In this document: piece by piece, positions 16,040 through 25,454 of the stretch
How the letters are laid out: the number at the start of each line of letters is the position of its first letter
Position numbering within the stretch: position 1 is the stretch's first letter
Origin: Paraburkholderia tuberum STM678
Lineage (GTDB): Bacteria > Pseudomonadota > Gammaproteobacteria > Burkholderiales > Burkholderiaceae
Length of the DNA: 57,091 bases
Assembly: GCF_902833905.1 (NCBI RefSeq)
Contig: NZ_CADFGP010000036.1
Location: forward strand, 29,606 to 86,696
Reading direction: 5' to 3'
The notes under the pieces: generated by a model
Databases searched by the model: none
Seen by the model: only the letters and a program-made list of their open reading frames with translations
Told to the model about the DNA's origin: nothing
Made by a program: the position numbers and the translations under genes

Positions 16040-18823
16040 ATGGAAGCCTCTTCAAACAGTGCCGATCGCGAGTGGAGCGTGTCATTGATCCAGACCAAAA
16101 TGATCGCGCCGCGTATTCCGTCCGGCTGCGTGCAACGGCTTGCTTTACTCAACAGGCTCGATGAGCGACGACCAGGCAGCGTCGTCGTCGTGACGGCGCC
16201 GGCAGGCTTTGGCAAGACCACGTTGCTGACCGGATGGAGCGAAGCGCTGTCGGAGGAAAAGCACCCGGTCGCGTGGCTCAGCCTCGACGGAGAAGACGAT
16301 GACCCGCAACTGTTCGTCGCCTATCTGGTGGCGGCGCTGTCCCGCGTGGCGGAGGACATCGCGTGGCAAGCGCAGCAATTGCTGAAACTCGATTCACTGA
16401 CGCCGATCAGAACAGTCATTTCGGTGCTGTTGAATGGCATTGCCGGATGCGGCCGCTGCATTTTCCTCGTACTCGATGACGTCGATCGTGTGACCGCGAA
16501 ACCGGTGCTGGCGGTGATCTCTCGTCTGCTGCGCTATGCGCCTGAGAACATGCACGTCATGCTTGGCGCGCGCGCCGAACCCGCGTTGACGCTCGGGCAA
16601 CTTCGAACGCCGGAAAAGCTGATGCGCATCGGCGCCGAGGATCTGCGCTTTTCGATCGACGATGCACAGTCGTTTTTTGACCGGGCAGGTACTGTGCGGC
16701 TCGAACGAAGCCACATCGAGCTGTTGAACGAAACGACCGAAGGATGGGTCGCGGGTCTCCAACTGGCCTCGCTGGCGTTAGGTCAAATGCGTGACGCGTC
16801 CAGGCTCGCCGACAATCTGGCGGGCCCGGGTTCAGTAATCGACCGCTACCTGAACGATACGGTCCTCGCGCATTTGCCGCCGCCCATGCTGACGTTCCTG
16901 CTGCACACGTCGATTCTCGAGCGGCTCAGTCCCGGTGTATGCGATGCGATCATGGGGGATGAAGACGGCGAAAGCGGAGAAAAGCTCGACTGGCTTGAAC
17001 GGCACAACGTCTTCATCCGACCACTGGACGAAAGGCAAGACTGGTTTCGCTATCACGCAGTGCTATCCGATGCGCTGCGACGGCGTCTCTTGCGCCAGAT
17101 GCCGCAACAGATTCCGGTGCTGCATCGTCGCGCATGCCAATGGTTTGCGGCGCAACGTCTGTGGCCCGAGGCGGTCCGTCATGCTCTGGCCGCCGGCGAT
17201 TTCGAACTGGCGACGCAGTGGGCGGAGAACTGCGCAATAGACATGCTGGAGCGCGGCGACCCCTACGCGCTGCTCGGTTGGATCAACAAGCTTCCGCCCG
17301 ATGCCGTTCGTGGACGGTTGCGTTTGCGGCTTGCCAAAGCATGGGCGCTTGCGTTCTCGCTTCAGATCACCCGAGCGTCGAAGGAAATCGGCACGATTGT
17401 CGACGAATTCAACCGGAAGCATCACGCGGATGGTGGCGTGATCGACGAAGCGATGCTGGCCGAGGTCAACGTGGTTGCTGCACTGGTCGCCGGTATCGGT
17501 GACGACAGCGAGCGTGCGCTTGAACTGGGATGCGCGGTGGACGCTTGCGGTGTGGCAGTTGCACCGTGGGTCAAGCATTACTCGCAAACAGTGCAATTCT
17601 TCGGGTTGATCTATCGGGGCAGATTCGACCAGATCCTTCGTATATGGGACCTCGTCAAAGACCGCACGGAAGCCAATCCCGAGCCGCACCACTCGGACCT
17701 GCTGCGAGACTCGATGTATGGTTTCGCCGCGTTGATGCATGGCGAGCTGGCCGAGGCGAGACGAACGTTCGAAGCGACGTTGCGGCGCGCCGAGCGTGAT
17801 CTGGGGGCTTCGGCGGCTGGCGTGGCGGGCATCGCCGGTTGTGTTGCATACATCTGCTACGAGTGCAATGAACTGCCGAAAGCGCGGGAGATGATTGCCG
17901 GCCGCACGAACATCGTATTGGAGAGCGCTCCGATGGGTGCGCTGGTGCGGCACATACTTGCCGCGGCACGCCTGCTGTGGCGTGACGGGGAGACGGGTTC
18001 GGCACTGGCCGTTCTCGAAGACGGCCGTCAGGTCGCGTTGACCCGGCAATGGTTGCGTCTGAAGCTTACCTGCGATGCCGAAGCGGTGCGATTTCTGATC
18101 GAAGCCGGCAACCTGGCGCAAGCGAAGCGGATCGCCGACGAGCTGAGCGGGAGCGTCCCAGCGCTATGTGAAGGGCGGAAAGGATCGGCTATCGAGAGCT
18201 GGACGAACTATTGCATCCTGCAGGCCCGGGTTCAGATGGCCGAAGGCCTCGCTGCCAAAGCTGTCGTGCTTCTCGAACGCTCGCTCGATACGGTCGCCGC
18301 AATGGGCTGGCGTGGTTCCGAGGCGCTCGTTTCGCTTCTGCTTGCCCGTGCGCTTGAACAATGCGGGGAAACCGACAGGGCGCTCGCTATACTCGGCCGT
18401 GCGCTGAGCATTGGGGGTGCGATCGGCATCGTCAACAGCTTCGTCGATGAAGGGCAGCCCGTGCGCGCACTATTGCAACGGTTTCGCCGAGGATCGGGCA
18501 GCATTGTGACCGCGGAAATGGCCTATGCCGACAGATTGCTCGCGGCGTTCGACGCACGCGATGGTTCCCAATCCGTTCCCCCGAGGTCTGTCAGGGTCAT
18601 GACAACATCGTCAGATATCCTGAGTGTCAGGGAGTTGGAGATCCTCAACTGCGTTGCGCTCGGACTTTCCAACAAGGAAATCGGGCGATCGTTGAAACTG
18701 GCGCCCGAGACCGTCAAATGGCATCTGAAGAACATCTTCGAAAAGCTCAACGTGAGCTCGCGCATCGAAGCCGTGCAGAGCGTCCTGGGTTTTGGCGTTG
18801 GCGAGGGGCGCGCCGCAATGTAG
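16040..18823 (+). CDS. MalT-like LuxR-family ATP-dependent transcriptional regulator
   Basis: This encodes 927 residues from the ATG at 16040, with GGGGA six bases upstream; a TTG at 16007 is less likely. An N-terminal STAND ATPase has Walker A TAPAGFGKTTLL and Walker B CIFLVLDDVD. A long middle region of TPR-like helical repeats follows. The last ~65 residues are a LuxR/NarL helix-turn-helix (LSVRELEILNCVALGLSNKE, KWHLKNIFEKLNVSSR). MalT-type proteins bind an inducer and ATP, multimerise and activate transcription. No obvious target operon is adjacent on the same strand, and the ligand cannot be told. The DNA upstream is gene-poor. Confidence 0.9.
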   Translation: MEASSNSADREWSVSLIQTKMIAPRIPSGCVQRLALLNRLDERRPGSVVVVTAPAGFGKTTLLTGWSEALSEEKHPVAWLSLDGEDDDPQLFVAYLVAALSRVAEDIAWQAQQLLKLDSLTPIRTVISVLLNGIAGCGRCIFLVLDDVDRVTAKPVLAVISRLLRYAPENMHVMLGARAEPALTLGQLRTPEKLMRIGAEDLRFSIDDAQSFFDRAGTVRLERSHIELLNETTEGWVAGLQLASLALGQMRDASRLADNLAGPGSVIDRYLNDTVLAHLPPPMLTFLLHTSILERLSPGVCDAIMGDEDGESGEKLDWLERHNVFIRPLDERQDWFRYHAVLSDALRRRLLRQMPQQIPVLHRRACQWFAAQRLWPEAVRHALAAGDFELATQWAENCAIDMLERGDPYALLGWINKLPPDAVRGRLRLRLAKAWALAFSLQITRASKEIGTIVDEFNRKHHADGGVIDEAMLAEVNVVAALVAGIGDDSERALELGCAVDACGVAVAPWVKHYSQTVQFFGLIYRGRFDQILRIWDLVKDRTEANPEPHHSDLLRDSMYGFAALMHGELAEARRTFEATLRRAERDLGASAAGVAGIAGCVAYICYECNELPKAREMIAGRTNIVLESAPMGALVRHILAAARLLWRDGETGSALAVLEDGRQVALTRQWLRLKLTCDAEAVRFLIEAGNLAQAKRIADELSGSVPALCEGRKGSAIESWTNYCILQARVQMAEGLAAKAVVLLERSLDTVAAMGWRGSEALVSLLLARALEQCGETDRALAILGRALSIGGAIGIVNSFVDEGQPVRALLQRFRRGSGSIVTAEMAYADRLLAAFDARDGSQSVPPRSVRVMTTSSDILSVRELEILNCVALGLSNKEIGRSLKLAPETVKWHLKNIFEKLNVSSRIEAVQSVLGFGVGEGRAAM

Positions 18824-19005
18824 CGGAGCGAGGTGGTTCCAGAAGCGCCCCGGCTTGGACATTGCGAGCGACGACGCGACTTTTTCTGCGCAATGGCCGG
18901 CCGCGAGCTTATCGAAGTCAATACGCGTGCGGGCCAACCGCGAACACGACCGGAGATTACAATGGCCAGATTGTTACGGCATCCTGCCGTTTTGACCTCA
19001 CTCCA

Positions 19006-19431
19006 ATGAACGCATCCGAACGTATCGACGAACTGATCGCGGGACTCACCGACTGGCGCGGCGCGACCTTCGCTCGCATCCGTCAATGCGTGCTCGCGGC
19101 GGACCCGGCGATCGTCGAGGAATTCAAGTGGATGGGTAGTCCGGTCTGGTCGCGCGACGGCATGATCGCGGTCGCCAACGCCCACAAGGGCAAGGTCAAG
19201 CTGACCTTCGCGCATGGGGCGGGCCTGGCCGACCCGGATGGCTTGTTCAACGCGGGCCTCGAAGGCAACGCGCGGCGCGCTATCGACTTCTTCGAGAGCG
19301 ACGGGGTCGACGAGCGCGCACTGAAAGCGCTGGTGCGCGCCGCAATCGACTATAACCAGAATCATCTGAAGCAGAACATGCGCGGCGCACTACCGAAAGC
19401 CGGCCGTAAGCGGGCGCCCGGCGACGCCTGA
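19006..19431 (+). CDS. DUF1801 (YdhG-like) small cytoplasmic protein
   Basis: This encodes 141 residues from the ATG at 19006. The sequence reads as a DUF1801 protein: FKWMGSPVWSRDGMIAVANA and KGKVKLTFAHGAGLADPD are the typical conserved strands, followed by a helical GNARRAIDFFESDGVDERAL. The last 20 residues are basic (PKAGRKRAP). Known family members are small, single-domain and mostly uncharacterised. The gene stands alone between the LuxR-type regulator and the dehydratase, so context gives no hint of function. Confidence 0.8.
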   Translation: MNASERIDELIAGLTDWRGATFARIRQCVLAADPAIVEEFKWMGSPVWSRDGMIAVANAHKGKVKLTFAHGAGLADPDGLFNAGLEGNARRAIDFFESDGVDERALKALVRAAIDYNQNHLKQNMRGALPKAGRKRAPGDA

Positions 19432-19493
19432 GGCCGGCACAGTCTGCTCGCCAGCCGCGCCGCTCGCGAACCCCGGTGGGTGGATACCAGAAT

Positions 19494-19533
19494 TGATATC
19501 GATATCACCCAAAATATAATTGGAAAGATATCA
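19494..19533. promoter_or_regulatory. Palindromic operator plus half-site before the dehydratase
   Basis: TGATATCGATATCA (19494-19507) is a perfect 14-bp palindrome, and the half-site GATATCA recurs at 19527-19533. Both lie 120-165 bp upstream of the dehydratase start in an otherwise AT-rich promoter stretch (AAAATATAAT). This is the pattern of a dimeric repressor site with an auxiliary half-site. The regulator is not identifiable from the window. Confidence 0.55.
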
Positions 19534-19656
19534 ACTCGCTCCGTACACTTCACCATCCCTGGACACTGAGCGGCAACCTTGCGCCGTAACGTCGGGCGGG
19601 CCGCTTCAGTCAAATTGGCCGGTGAGGGGTCCCGGCACATGCATCAAGGACCTAGT

Positions 19657-21390
19657 ATGTCGGAAAAAAAGCGGAAATTGCGCTCGGCCGAGTGGTTCGG
19701 CACGGCTGACAAGAACGGCTTCATGTATCGAAGCTGGATGAAGAATCAGGGCATTCCCGATCATGAGTTCGACGGGCGTCCCGTGATCGGTATCTGCAAC
19801 ACGTGGTCCGAGCTGACGCCGTGCAACGCGCACTTTCGCAAGCTCGCCGAGCACGTGAAGCGCGGCGTCTATGAAGCGGGCGGCTTCCCGGTCGAGTTCC
19901 CGGTGTTTTCCAACGGCGAATCGAATCTGCGTCCGACCGCGATGCTCACGCGCAATCTCGCGGCGATGGATGTCGAGGAGGCGATCCGCGGCAATCCGAT
20001 CGACGCGGTCGTGCTGCTGACCGGCTGCGACAAGACGACCCCCGCGCTGCTGATGGGCGCGGCGAGCTGCGACGTGCCGGCGATCGTCGTGACCGGCGGC
20101 CCGATGCTGAACGGCAAGCTCGACGGCAAGAACATCGGCTCTGGCACCGCGGTGTGGCAACTGCACGAATCGCTGAAGGCCGGCGAGATCGATCTGCATC
20201 AGTTCCTGTCGGCCGAGGCGGGCATGTCGCGCTCGGCGGGCACCTGCAACACGATGGGCACCGCGTCGACGATGGCCTGCATGGCCGAGGCGCTCGGCAC
20301 GTCATTGCCGCACAACGCGGCGATTCCCGCGGTCGACTCGCGCCGCTACGTGCTTGCGCATATGTCGGGAATCCGGATCGTCGAAATGGCGCTCGAAGAC
20401 CTGAAGCTGTCGAAGATCCTCACGCGCGAGGCGTTCGTCAACGCGATTCGCGTCAATGCGGCGATCGGCGGCTCGACCAACGCGGTGATTCATCTGAAGG
20501 CGATCGCGGGGCGCATCGGTATCGATCTTGATCTCGACGACTGGGTGCGCATCGGCCGCGACACGCCGACGATCGTCGACCTGATGCCGTCGGGCCGTTT
20601 CCTGATGGAAGAGTTTTATTACGCGGGCGGCCTGCCGGCCGTGCTGCGCCGGCTTGGCGAAGCGAACCTGCTGCCGCATCCGGACGCGTTGACGGTCAAC
20701 GGCAAGTCGCTGTGGGACAACGTGAAGGATGCACCCAACACCAACGACGAAGTGATCCGTCCGCTCGACAAGCCGCTCGTCGCCGATGGCGGCATCCGCG
20801 TGCTGCGCGGCAATCTCGCGCCGCGCGGCGCGGTGCTGAAGCCGTCGGCGGCGACACCCGAGTTGCTCAAGCATCGCGGACGCGCGGTCGTGTTCGAGAA
20901 CCTGGAGCACTACAAGGCGCGCATCGTCGACGAGACGCTCGACGTCGACGCGAATTCGGTGCTGGTGATGAAGAACTGCGGGCCGAAGGGTTATCCGGGC
21001 ATGGCCGAAGTCGGCAACATGGGCCTGCCGCCGAAGCTGCTGAGGCAGGGCGTGAAGGACATGGTGCGCATTTCCGATGCGCGCATGAGCGGCACCGCCT
21101 ACGGCACCGTGGTGCTGCACGTGACGCCGGAAGCGGCGGCCGGCGGCCCGCTCGCCGCGGTGCAGGACGGCGACTGGATCGAGCTCGATTGCGACGCGGG
21201 CACGCTGCACCTCGATGTCAGCGACGCGGAACTCGAGCGCCGTCTCGCGCAGCATGTGCCGCCCCAGCCGCCGGAAGGCGGCGGCTACAGGCGCCTGTAT
21301 ATCGATCACGTGCTGCAGGCCGATGAGGGTTGCGACCTCGACTTCCTCGTGGGGTGTAGAGGTTCCGCGGTGCCGCGGCATTCGCACTGA
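19657..21390 (+). CDS. IlvD/Edd-family dehydratase, probably L-arabinonate dehydratase
   Basis: This encodes 577 residues from the ATG at 19657, with AAGGACC upstream; an ATG at 19639 would add six residues. Cys56 (ELTPCNAH), Cys124 (LTGCDKTTPA) and Cys197 (AGTCNTMGTAS) match the iron-sulfur ligands of the IlvD/Edd family. The opening KLRSAEWFGTADKNGFMYRS is typical of the sugar-acid branch (L-arabinonate/D-xylonate dehydratases) rather than of dihydroxyacid dehydratase IlvD. Reaction: loss of water from a sugar acid to give a 2-keto-3-deoxy acid. No other arabinose-pathway gene is adjacent, so the substrate is an inference. An operator-like palindrome lies upstream and a strong terminator downstream. 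Confidence 0.85.
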   Translation: MSEKKRKLRSAEWFGTADKNGFMYRSWMKNQGIPDHEFDGRPVIGICNTWSELTPCNAHFRKLAEHVKRGVYEAGGFPVEFPVFSNGESNLRPTAMLTRNLAAMDVEEAIRGNPIDAVVLLTGCDKTTPALLMGAASCDVPAIVVTGGPMLNGKLDGKNIGSGTAVWQLHESLKAGEIDLHQFLSAEAGMSRSAGTCNTMGTASTMACMAEALGTSLPHNAAIPAVDSRRYVLAHMSGIRIVEMALEDLKLSKILTREAFVNAIRVNAAIGGSTNAVIHLKAIAGRIGIDLDLDDWVRIGRDTPTIVDLMPSGRFLMEEFYYAGGLPAVLRRLGEANLLPHPDALTVNGKSLWDNVKDAPNTNDEVIRPLDKPLVADGGIRVLRGNLAPRGAVLKPSAATPELLKHRGRAVVFENLEHYKARIVDETLDVDANSVLVMKNCGPKGYPGMAEVGNMGLPPKLLRQGVKDMVRISDARMSGTAYGTVVLHVTPEAAAGGPLAAVQDGDWIELDCDAGTLHLDVSDAELERRLAQHVPPQPPEGGGYRRLYIDHVLQADEGCDLDFLVGCRGSAVPRHSH

Positions 21391-21428
21391 CGCGCCGTTG
21401 CAACGGCAACGGCTCGGCCCATGACCGT

Positions 21429-21464
21429 GCGGGCGATGCATTCGTGCATCGCCCGCATTTTTTT
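21429..21464 (+). terminator. Rho-independent terminator after the dehydratase
   Basis: This is a 12-bp perfect stem, GCGGGCGATGCA / TGCATCGCCCGC, closed by a stable TTCG tetraloop and followed by A and seven T. It ends the plus-strand dehydratase transcript and separates it from the convergent serine hydrolase gene. Confidence 0.92.
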
Positions 21465-21520
21465 ATGACCTGTGGTTGGCGTTCGCGGCGCAGCTGCCTT
21501 GGAAGGTGCGCCGCTAATGG

Positions 21521-22576
21521 CTATTGGCCGAGGTTGTCGACCGCGTCGAGCACGAGTCCGAAGAACTCGTTCGCTGCGGCCGGATTCAGCCAGCGCACGA
21601 CCACGGTCATGCGCCGCTCCGGTTCGACCCACGTGAACGAACTGCCTGCACCGACACCGAAATAGCTCGACTCCGGCACGTTCGGGAACACCTTGCGCCC
21701 GGTGTTGAGCCACACGAGGTAGCCATAGAACGGCGCGATCGCGCACGGCGTGCGCATGCGCGCGATCCATTCGGACGACAGCACGCGCTGGCCGTTCGCG
21801 ACGCCGTCGTTGAGCAGCATCTGTGCGACCTTCAACTGATCGTTCGCGCTGACCGATACGCCGCCGCCCCAGTGCGTGCCGCCCGGCACCGACTGCATGC
21901 GTCGCCCGTCGATTTCGACCCACGCATTGTCGTAGCCGACCCATTGCCAGTTTTCGCTCGCCCCCGAAGGCCGCATGATCGCTTCGCGAAACACATCGGG
22001 CAGCGGCTGACGGAACAGATGCAGCAGCGCGAGCGAGAACTGGTTGATGCGGACGTCGTTGTATTCCCAGTACGTGCCCGGCCGTTGCGGCGGACGCAGA
22101 TCGCCTTTTTTGCCGTCGGGCGGCGCGGCGAAATTGACCGCACGGTAGTGATCCGCCTGATCCGACAAACCGAAGTACGTGCCGCGCCATTCGCTCGTTT
22201 GCTGCAGTAGATGCGCCCAGCTGATCGGCGCGTTGTGTTCATCGTCGAAGCCGATGTCGGGTACGCGCACGCGCACCGGTTCGTCGAGCTCGGGCAACAG
22301 GCCGCGATCGTGAGCGACGCCGGCCAGCAGCGCGAGGTACATCTTCGCGACACTGAAGGTCAGGTCGGCGCGATCCGGTTCGCCCCAGCTCGTCAGCACG
22401 CGGCCGTCGACGGCGATCGCGCCCGACACCGGCCCGCGATCATGCACGGGACCGAGCAGCCTGTTCCACGGCGGCGGGTCGTTTACGTGCACACCCCATG
22501 CGCCACTCACATGGCGGTCCCAAAGCGATTCATGATCCACCGCGAACTGCACGGCTTGCTGCAAACGGTCTTGCAT
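21521..22576 (-). CDS. Beta-lactamase-fold serine hydrolase (class C/esterase type)
   Basis: This encodes 351 residues; AGGA lies 8 bases before the ATG. The Ser-x-x-Lys catalytic motif is Ser75-Val-Ala-Lys78 (TFSVAKMY). A Tyr-containing second motif is EYNDVRIN (Tyr172), and a GGTHWGGG/GVGAGSSFTW region provides the later strand. No signal peptide is visible, so the protein is probably a cytoplasmic esterase, amidase or peptidase relative rather than a resistance beta-lactamase. It starts 43 bp after the stop of the MHS transporter on the same strand, so the two may form an operon in which the transporter brings in the substrate. Confidence 0.82.
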   Translation of the reverse strand: MQDRLQQAVQFAVDHESLWDRHVSGAWGVHVNDPPPWNRLLGPVHDRGPVSGAIAVDGRVLTSWGEPDRADLTFSVAKMYLALLAGVAHDRGLLPELDEPVRVRVPDIGFDDEHNAPISWAHLLQQTSEWRGTYFGLSDQADHYRAVNFAAPPDGKKGDLRPPQRPGTYWEYNDVRINQFSLALLHLFRQPLPDVFREAIMRPSGASENWQWVGYDNAWVEIDGRRMQSVPGGTHWGGGVSVSANDQLKVAQMLLNDGVANGQRVLSSEWIARMRTPCAIAPFYGYLVWLNTGRKVFPNVPESSYFGVGAGSSFTWVEPERRMTVVVRWLNPAAANEFFGLVLDAVDNLGQ

Positions 22577-22619
22577 GGATAAGTTCCTGTCGGTTCAACG
22601 AAGCCCGCGAGGCAGAGAC

Positions 22620-23912
22620 TCAGCGTGCGTGCAGTCGCACGCGTGCCCACATCACGGTGAAAAGGCTGAGCACGGCCGCGAGCATCAGATAGAGTCCGGG
22701 CGCGAGATTATTGCCGGTCGCCGCGATCAGCGCGGCAACGGCGAGCGGCGTGAAGCCCCCGAACACGGTGGTGCCGATGTTGTAGCCGAACGCCATGCCG
22801 GTCGTGCGCGTGCGGGTCGGGAACAACTCGGACATCAACGCCGGAATCGGCGCGAAGTAGGTCGCCTTCAGCAACGCGACCCACGTGACCGCGGCAAGCA
22901 ACGAGCCGAGCGACGGGCGCGCGTTCATCAGCACGAAGGCGGGATACACGGTCGCGAAGAACAGCACGCCGGCGCCGAGCATGATGCGCACGCGGCCTAC
23001 CTTGTCGGACAGATGACCGACGAGCGGCGTGAGCATCATCATGATCAGACCGGCCGCGAGCGTCGCGATGAAGCCCGACGACGGTGCGAGTCCGAGCTGC
23101 CGCGCCGCGTAGGTCGGCATGTAGAGCAGCATGTAGTTGGCCGTGGTGGTCAGCACGAGCACGCCGATCGACACGAGCACCCGTTCCTTTTGCGTCGCGA
23201 GTAGTTCTCGCACCGGCGCGGCGGATTTTTCCGCGCGCTCGAACTCCGGCGTTTCGTCGATGCGGCGGCGAATGTAGAGCCCGACCGGACCGATCAGCAT
23301 GCCGAACAGGAACGGAATGCGCCAGCCCCAGCCTTCGAGTTGCGCGGTCGTCAGCGTGCTCGTCAACACCGCGCCGAACAGCGACGCCAGCACCGTGCTC
23401 GCGCCCTGGCTCGAGAACTGCCAGCTCGCCATGAAGCCTTTGCGCTCCGGCGCATGTTCGATCAGAAACGCGGTCGAACTGCCGAACTCGCCGCCCGCCG
23501 AGAATCCCTGCAACAGCCGCGACGCGAATACGCCAATCGGCGCGAGCACGCCGATCGCCGCATACGACGGCATCAACGCGATCATGCTGGTGCCGAGCGT
23601 CATCATCGCAATCGATAGCGTCAACGATGCCTTGCGGCCTTTGCGGTCGCTGAACGAGCCGAGCGCGAGCGCGCCGATCGGTCGCGCGAGATACGACAGC
23701 GCGAAGGTGCCGAGCGTGAGCAGCAGCGATACGGTGCGGTCGTGCACCGGAAAAAACGTGCGCGACAGCACGGCCGCGAAGTAGCCGTACACGACCAGAT
23801 CGTAGAACTCCAGTGCGTTGCCGATCGAGGTCGCGAGAATCAGCCGCGATACGCTCGAGCGCGAAGTGTGCCGCGCGAGCGCGTCGGCGGTGGTGACGGA
23901 GTCCATGCTCAT
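22620..23912 (-). CDS. MFS transporter, metabolite:H+ symporter (MHS) family
   Basis: This encodes 430 residues from the ATG at 23912, with AGAGGA seven bases upstream; an ATG at 23933 has none. About twelve membrane helices are visible. Family signatures are SIGNALEFYDLVVYGYFA in helix 1, GSFSDRKGRKASL in the loop after helix 2, GFSAGGEFGSS in helix 4 and GHLSDKVGRVR in the second half. Relatives import organic acids such as citrate, alpha-ketoglutarate, shikimate or proline/betaine with protons; the substrate cannot be fixed here. It is followed closely by a serine hydrolase gene on the same strand. Confidence 0.9.
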   Translation of the reverse strand: MSMDSVTTADALARHTSRSSVSRLILATSIGNALEFYDLVVYGYFAAVLSRTFFPVHDRTVSLLLTLGTFALSYLARPIGALALGSFSDRKGRKASLTLSIAMMTLGTSMIALMPSYAAIGVLAPIGVFASRLLQGFSAGGEFGSSTAFLIEHAPERKGFMASWQFSSQGASTVLASLFGAVLTSTLTTAQLEGWGWRIPFLFGMLIGPVGLYIRRRIDETPEFERAEKSAAPVRELLATQKERVLVSIGVLVLTTTANYMLLYMPTYAARQLGLAPSSGFIATLAAGLIMMMLTPLVGHLSDKVGRVRIMLGAGVLFFATVYPAFVLMNARPSLGSLLAAVTWVALLKATYFAPIPALMSELFPTRTRTTGMAFGYNIGTTVFGGFTPLAVAALIAATGNNLAPGLYLMLAAVLSLFTVMWARVRLHAR

Positions 23913-24191
23913 GACGAAGTCCTCTGGCGGCATTGGGAGGCGCGCCGGCAGTGTCGCGTGAGCGGCGCGGGCGCGGGATCGAAGCGTGTGACCCGATGTT
24001 GGGGTGGACGATATTTATAGACAATTACAATATTTGGCAGATATCGTTGCCGAAACGGCAAAGCGGAATCGAGCTGACCCAGCTATTCGATATCGCATGC
24101 AGTCTCGAAGGCCTCGCGTTCGATCCGGCGTTCGTCGAATTGCTGACGGGCGCGATCGAGAATCCGGCGTTGCTCGACCGATTTCGCGCCG
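23913..24191. other. Gap between transporter and porin genes
   Basis: This is mostly regulatory sequence. An AT-rich patch at 24010-24050 is probably the transporter promoter. A plus-strand stretch (about 24070-24200) reads ELTQLFDIACSLEGLAFDPA and on to ENPALLDRFRAAKEK. It looks protein-like but has no start or ribosome site and runs into the porin terminator, so it may be the remnant of a lost gene. Confidence 0.4.
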
Positions 24192-24221
24192 CAAAAGAAA
24201 AAGCGCCCCGCAGGGCGCTTT
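24192..24221 (-). terminator. Rho-independent terminator of the porin gene
   Basis: On the minus strand there is a 9-bp stem, AAAGCGCCC / GGGCGCTTT, with a 4-base loop, followed by TTCTTTT. It lies 54 bp after the porin stop codon. Confidence 0.88.
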
Positions 24222-24275
24222 CCATCGATTCAATCAGGCAGGGAACACAGGTGTTCCCCACCGCGAACCGTCTGC

Positions 24276-25454
24276 TTAGAACTTGTGACGCAGACCGACA
24301 CGGAACGCCAGCTGGTTGTCGGCGCCGACGCCCGACGTGCTGAAGTAGCTCGTGCTCGAACCGATCTGTGCCTGCAGATCCTGCGTGCCGTTGCGGCCCG
24401 ACGCGATCTGATAGATGCCGAGCACGTACACGTCCGTGCGCTTCGACAGCGCGTAGTCGCCGCTCAGGTCCACCTGGTTCCAGTGACCGACGTTCGCGCC
24501 GCTCAGGTGCATGTACGTGTAGCCCGCGCCTGCCGTGATAGCCGGCGTGACCGCGTACTTCGCGCCTGCTTCATAGGCGGCGAACGTGGTCGACCCACCC
24601 GAGATCGGTGCAAGGCGCGTGTTCGTGTACAGGGCCCACAGCGTCGCCGGGCCGAATCCGTAACGGCCGCCAACGCCGAACGTGCGCAGATCCTGGATCT
24701 GGCCGTTGCCGATCGTCGGGAAGCTGACGTTTGCCAGCGAAGTCGAGAAGGCCGGCGATGCCTGGCCCGGATAACGGATGTCCGTGTACGCCGCGCCGAT
24801 ACCGAACGGGCCGTTCGCGTAGTTCGCGCCGAAGCTGTAAGCGCGCGACGAACCTGCCACCGGGGCAGTGGACGTGCCCGTACCCGGCGTGCCGGCAAAG
24901 CCGCCTGCCGTGTTCGAGAAGCCGTACATCGCGCCGAAGGTCAGGCCGGAGAAGTTCGCGCTGCTGAACTTGACCGAGTTGTTGATACGGCTCGACGTCA
25001 GCTGGTCGACGTCGTTGATGTGGTAAGCGTAGTTGCCCGCGACGGTCTGGCCGCCGGTCGCGTAGTTGGAGCCGAGGTAGTCGGTCGAGAACGAGTACTG
25101 GCGACCGAACGTCAGCGAACCGACGTTGTTCTGCGACACGCCGACGTACGCCTGGCGCCCGAACATCGCGCCGCCCTGGCCGGCGGTGCCGTTCCCGCTG
25201 TTGAAGCCGTTTTCCAACACGAACAGCGCCTTCAGGCCGTTACCGAGGTCTTCCGTGCCACGCAGGCCCCAACGGCTGCCGTTCGCGACGCCGTCGTCGT
25301 ACTTGGTCAGGCTGCTGTGGCCGGTGGCCGTTTTCGAGTTGTTCACGTAGCTGATACCGGCATCGATCAGGCCGTACAGCGTGACGCTGCTTTGTGCGTG
25401 AGCGGCGGAGGCGAAGACGGCAAGCGTAGCGGCGGTCAGGATTTTCTTGTTCAA
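24276..25454 (-). CDS. Gram-negative general porin (OmpC-like, betaproteobacterial type)
   Basis: This encodes 392 residues. The start is a TTG at 25454, preceded by GGAGAAG; the longer frame upstream has no signal sequence. The signal peptide is clear (MNKKILTAATLAVFASAAHA, cut before QSSVTLYG). The mature protein begins with the classic SSVTLYGLIDAGISY strand, has RWGLRGTEDLGNGLKALF and GRQAYVGVS...LTFGRQYS, and ends in RVGLRHKF with the C-terminal Phe required for outer-membrane assembly. Trimers of such 16-strand barrels allow diffusion of small solutes. An imperfect inverted repeat lies ~105 bp upstream. Confidence 0.95.
   Translation of the reverse strand: MNKKILTAATLAVFASAAHAQSSVTLYGLIDAGISYVNNSKTATGHSSLTKYDDGVANGSRWGLRGTEDLGNGLKALFVLENGFNSGNGTAGQGGAMFGRQAYVGVSQNNVGSLTFGRQYSFSTDYLGSNYATGGQTVAGNYAYHINDVDQLTSSRINNSVKFSSANFSGLTFGAMYGFSNTAGGFAGTPGTGTSTAPVAGSSRAYSFGANYANGPFGIGAAYTDIRYPGQASPAFSTSLANVSFPTIGNGQIQDLRTFGVGGRYGFGPATLWALYTNTRLAPISGGSTTFAAYEAGAKYAVTPAITAGAGYTYMHLSGANVGHWNQVDLSGDYALSKRTDVYVLGIYQIASGRNGTQDLQAQIGSSTSYFSTSGVGADNQLAFRVGLRHKF

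Noticed and set aside
21521..22576. Antibiotic-resistance beta-lactamase
   Set aside because: There is no signal peptide and no class-specific beta-lactamase KTG triad was identified; it fits the esterase/peptidase branch of the fold.
23933..24343. A protein-like plus-strand frame between the transporter and porin genes
   Set aside because: Part of it reads well, but it lacks a start signal and runs through the porin terminator and coding region, so it is at most a remnant.
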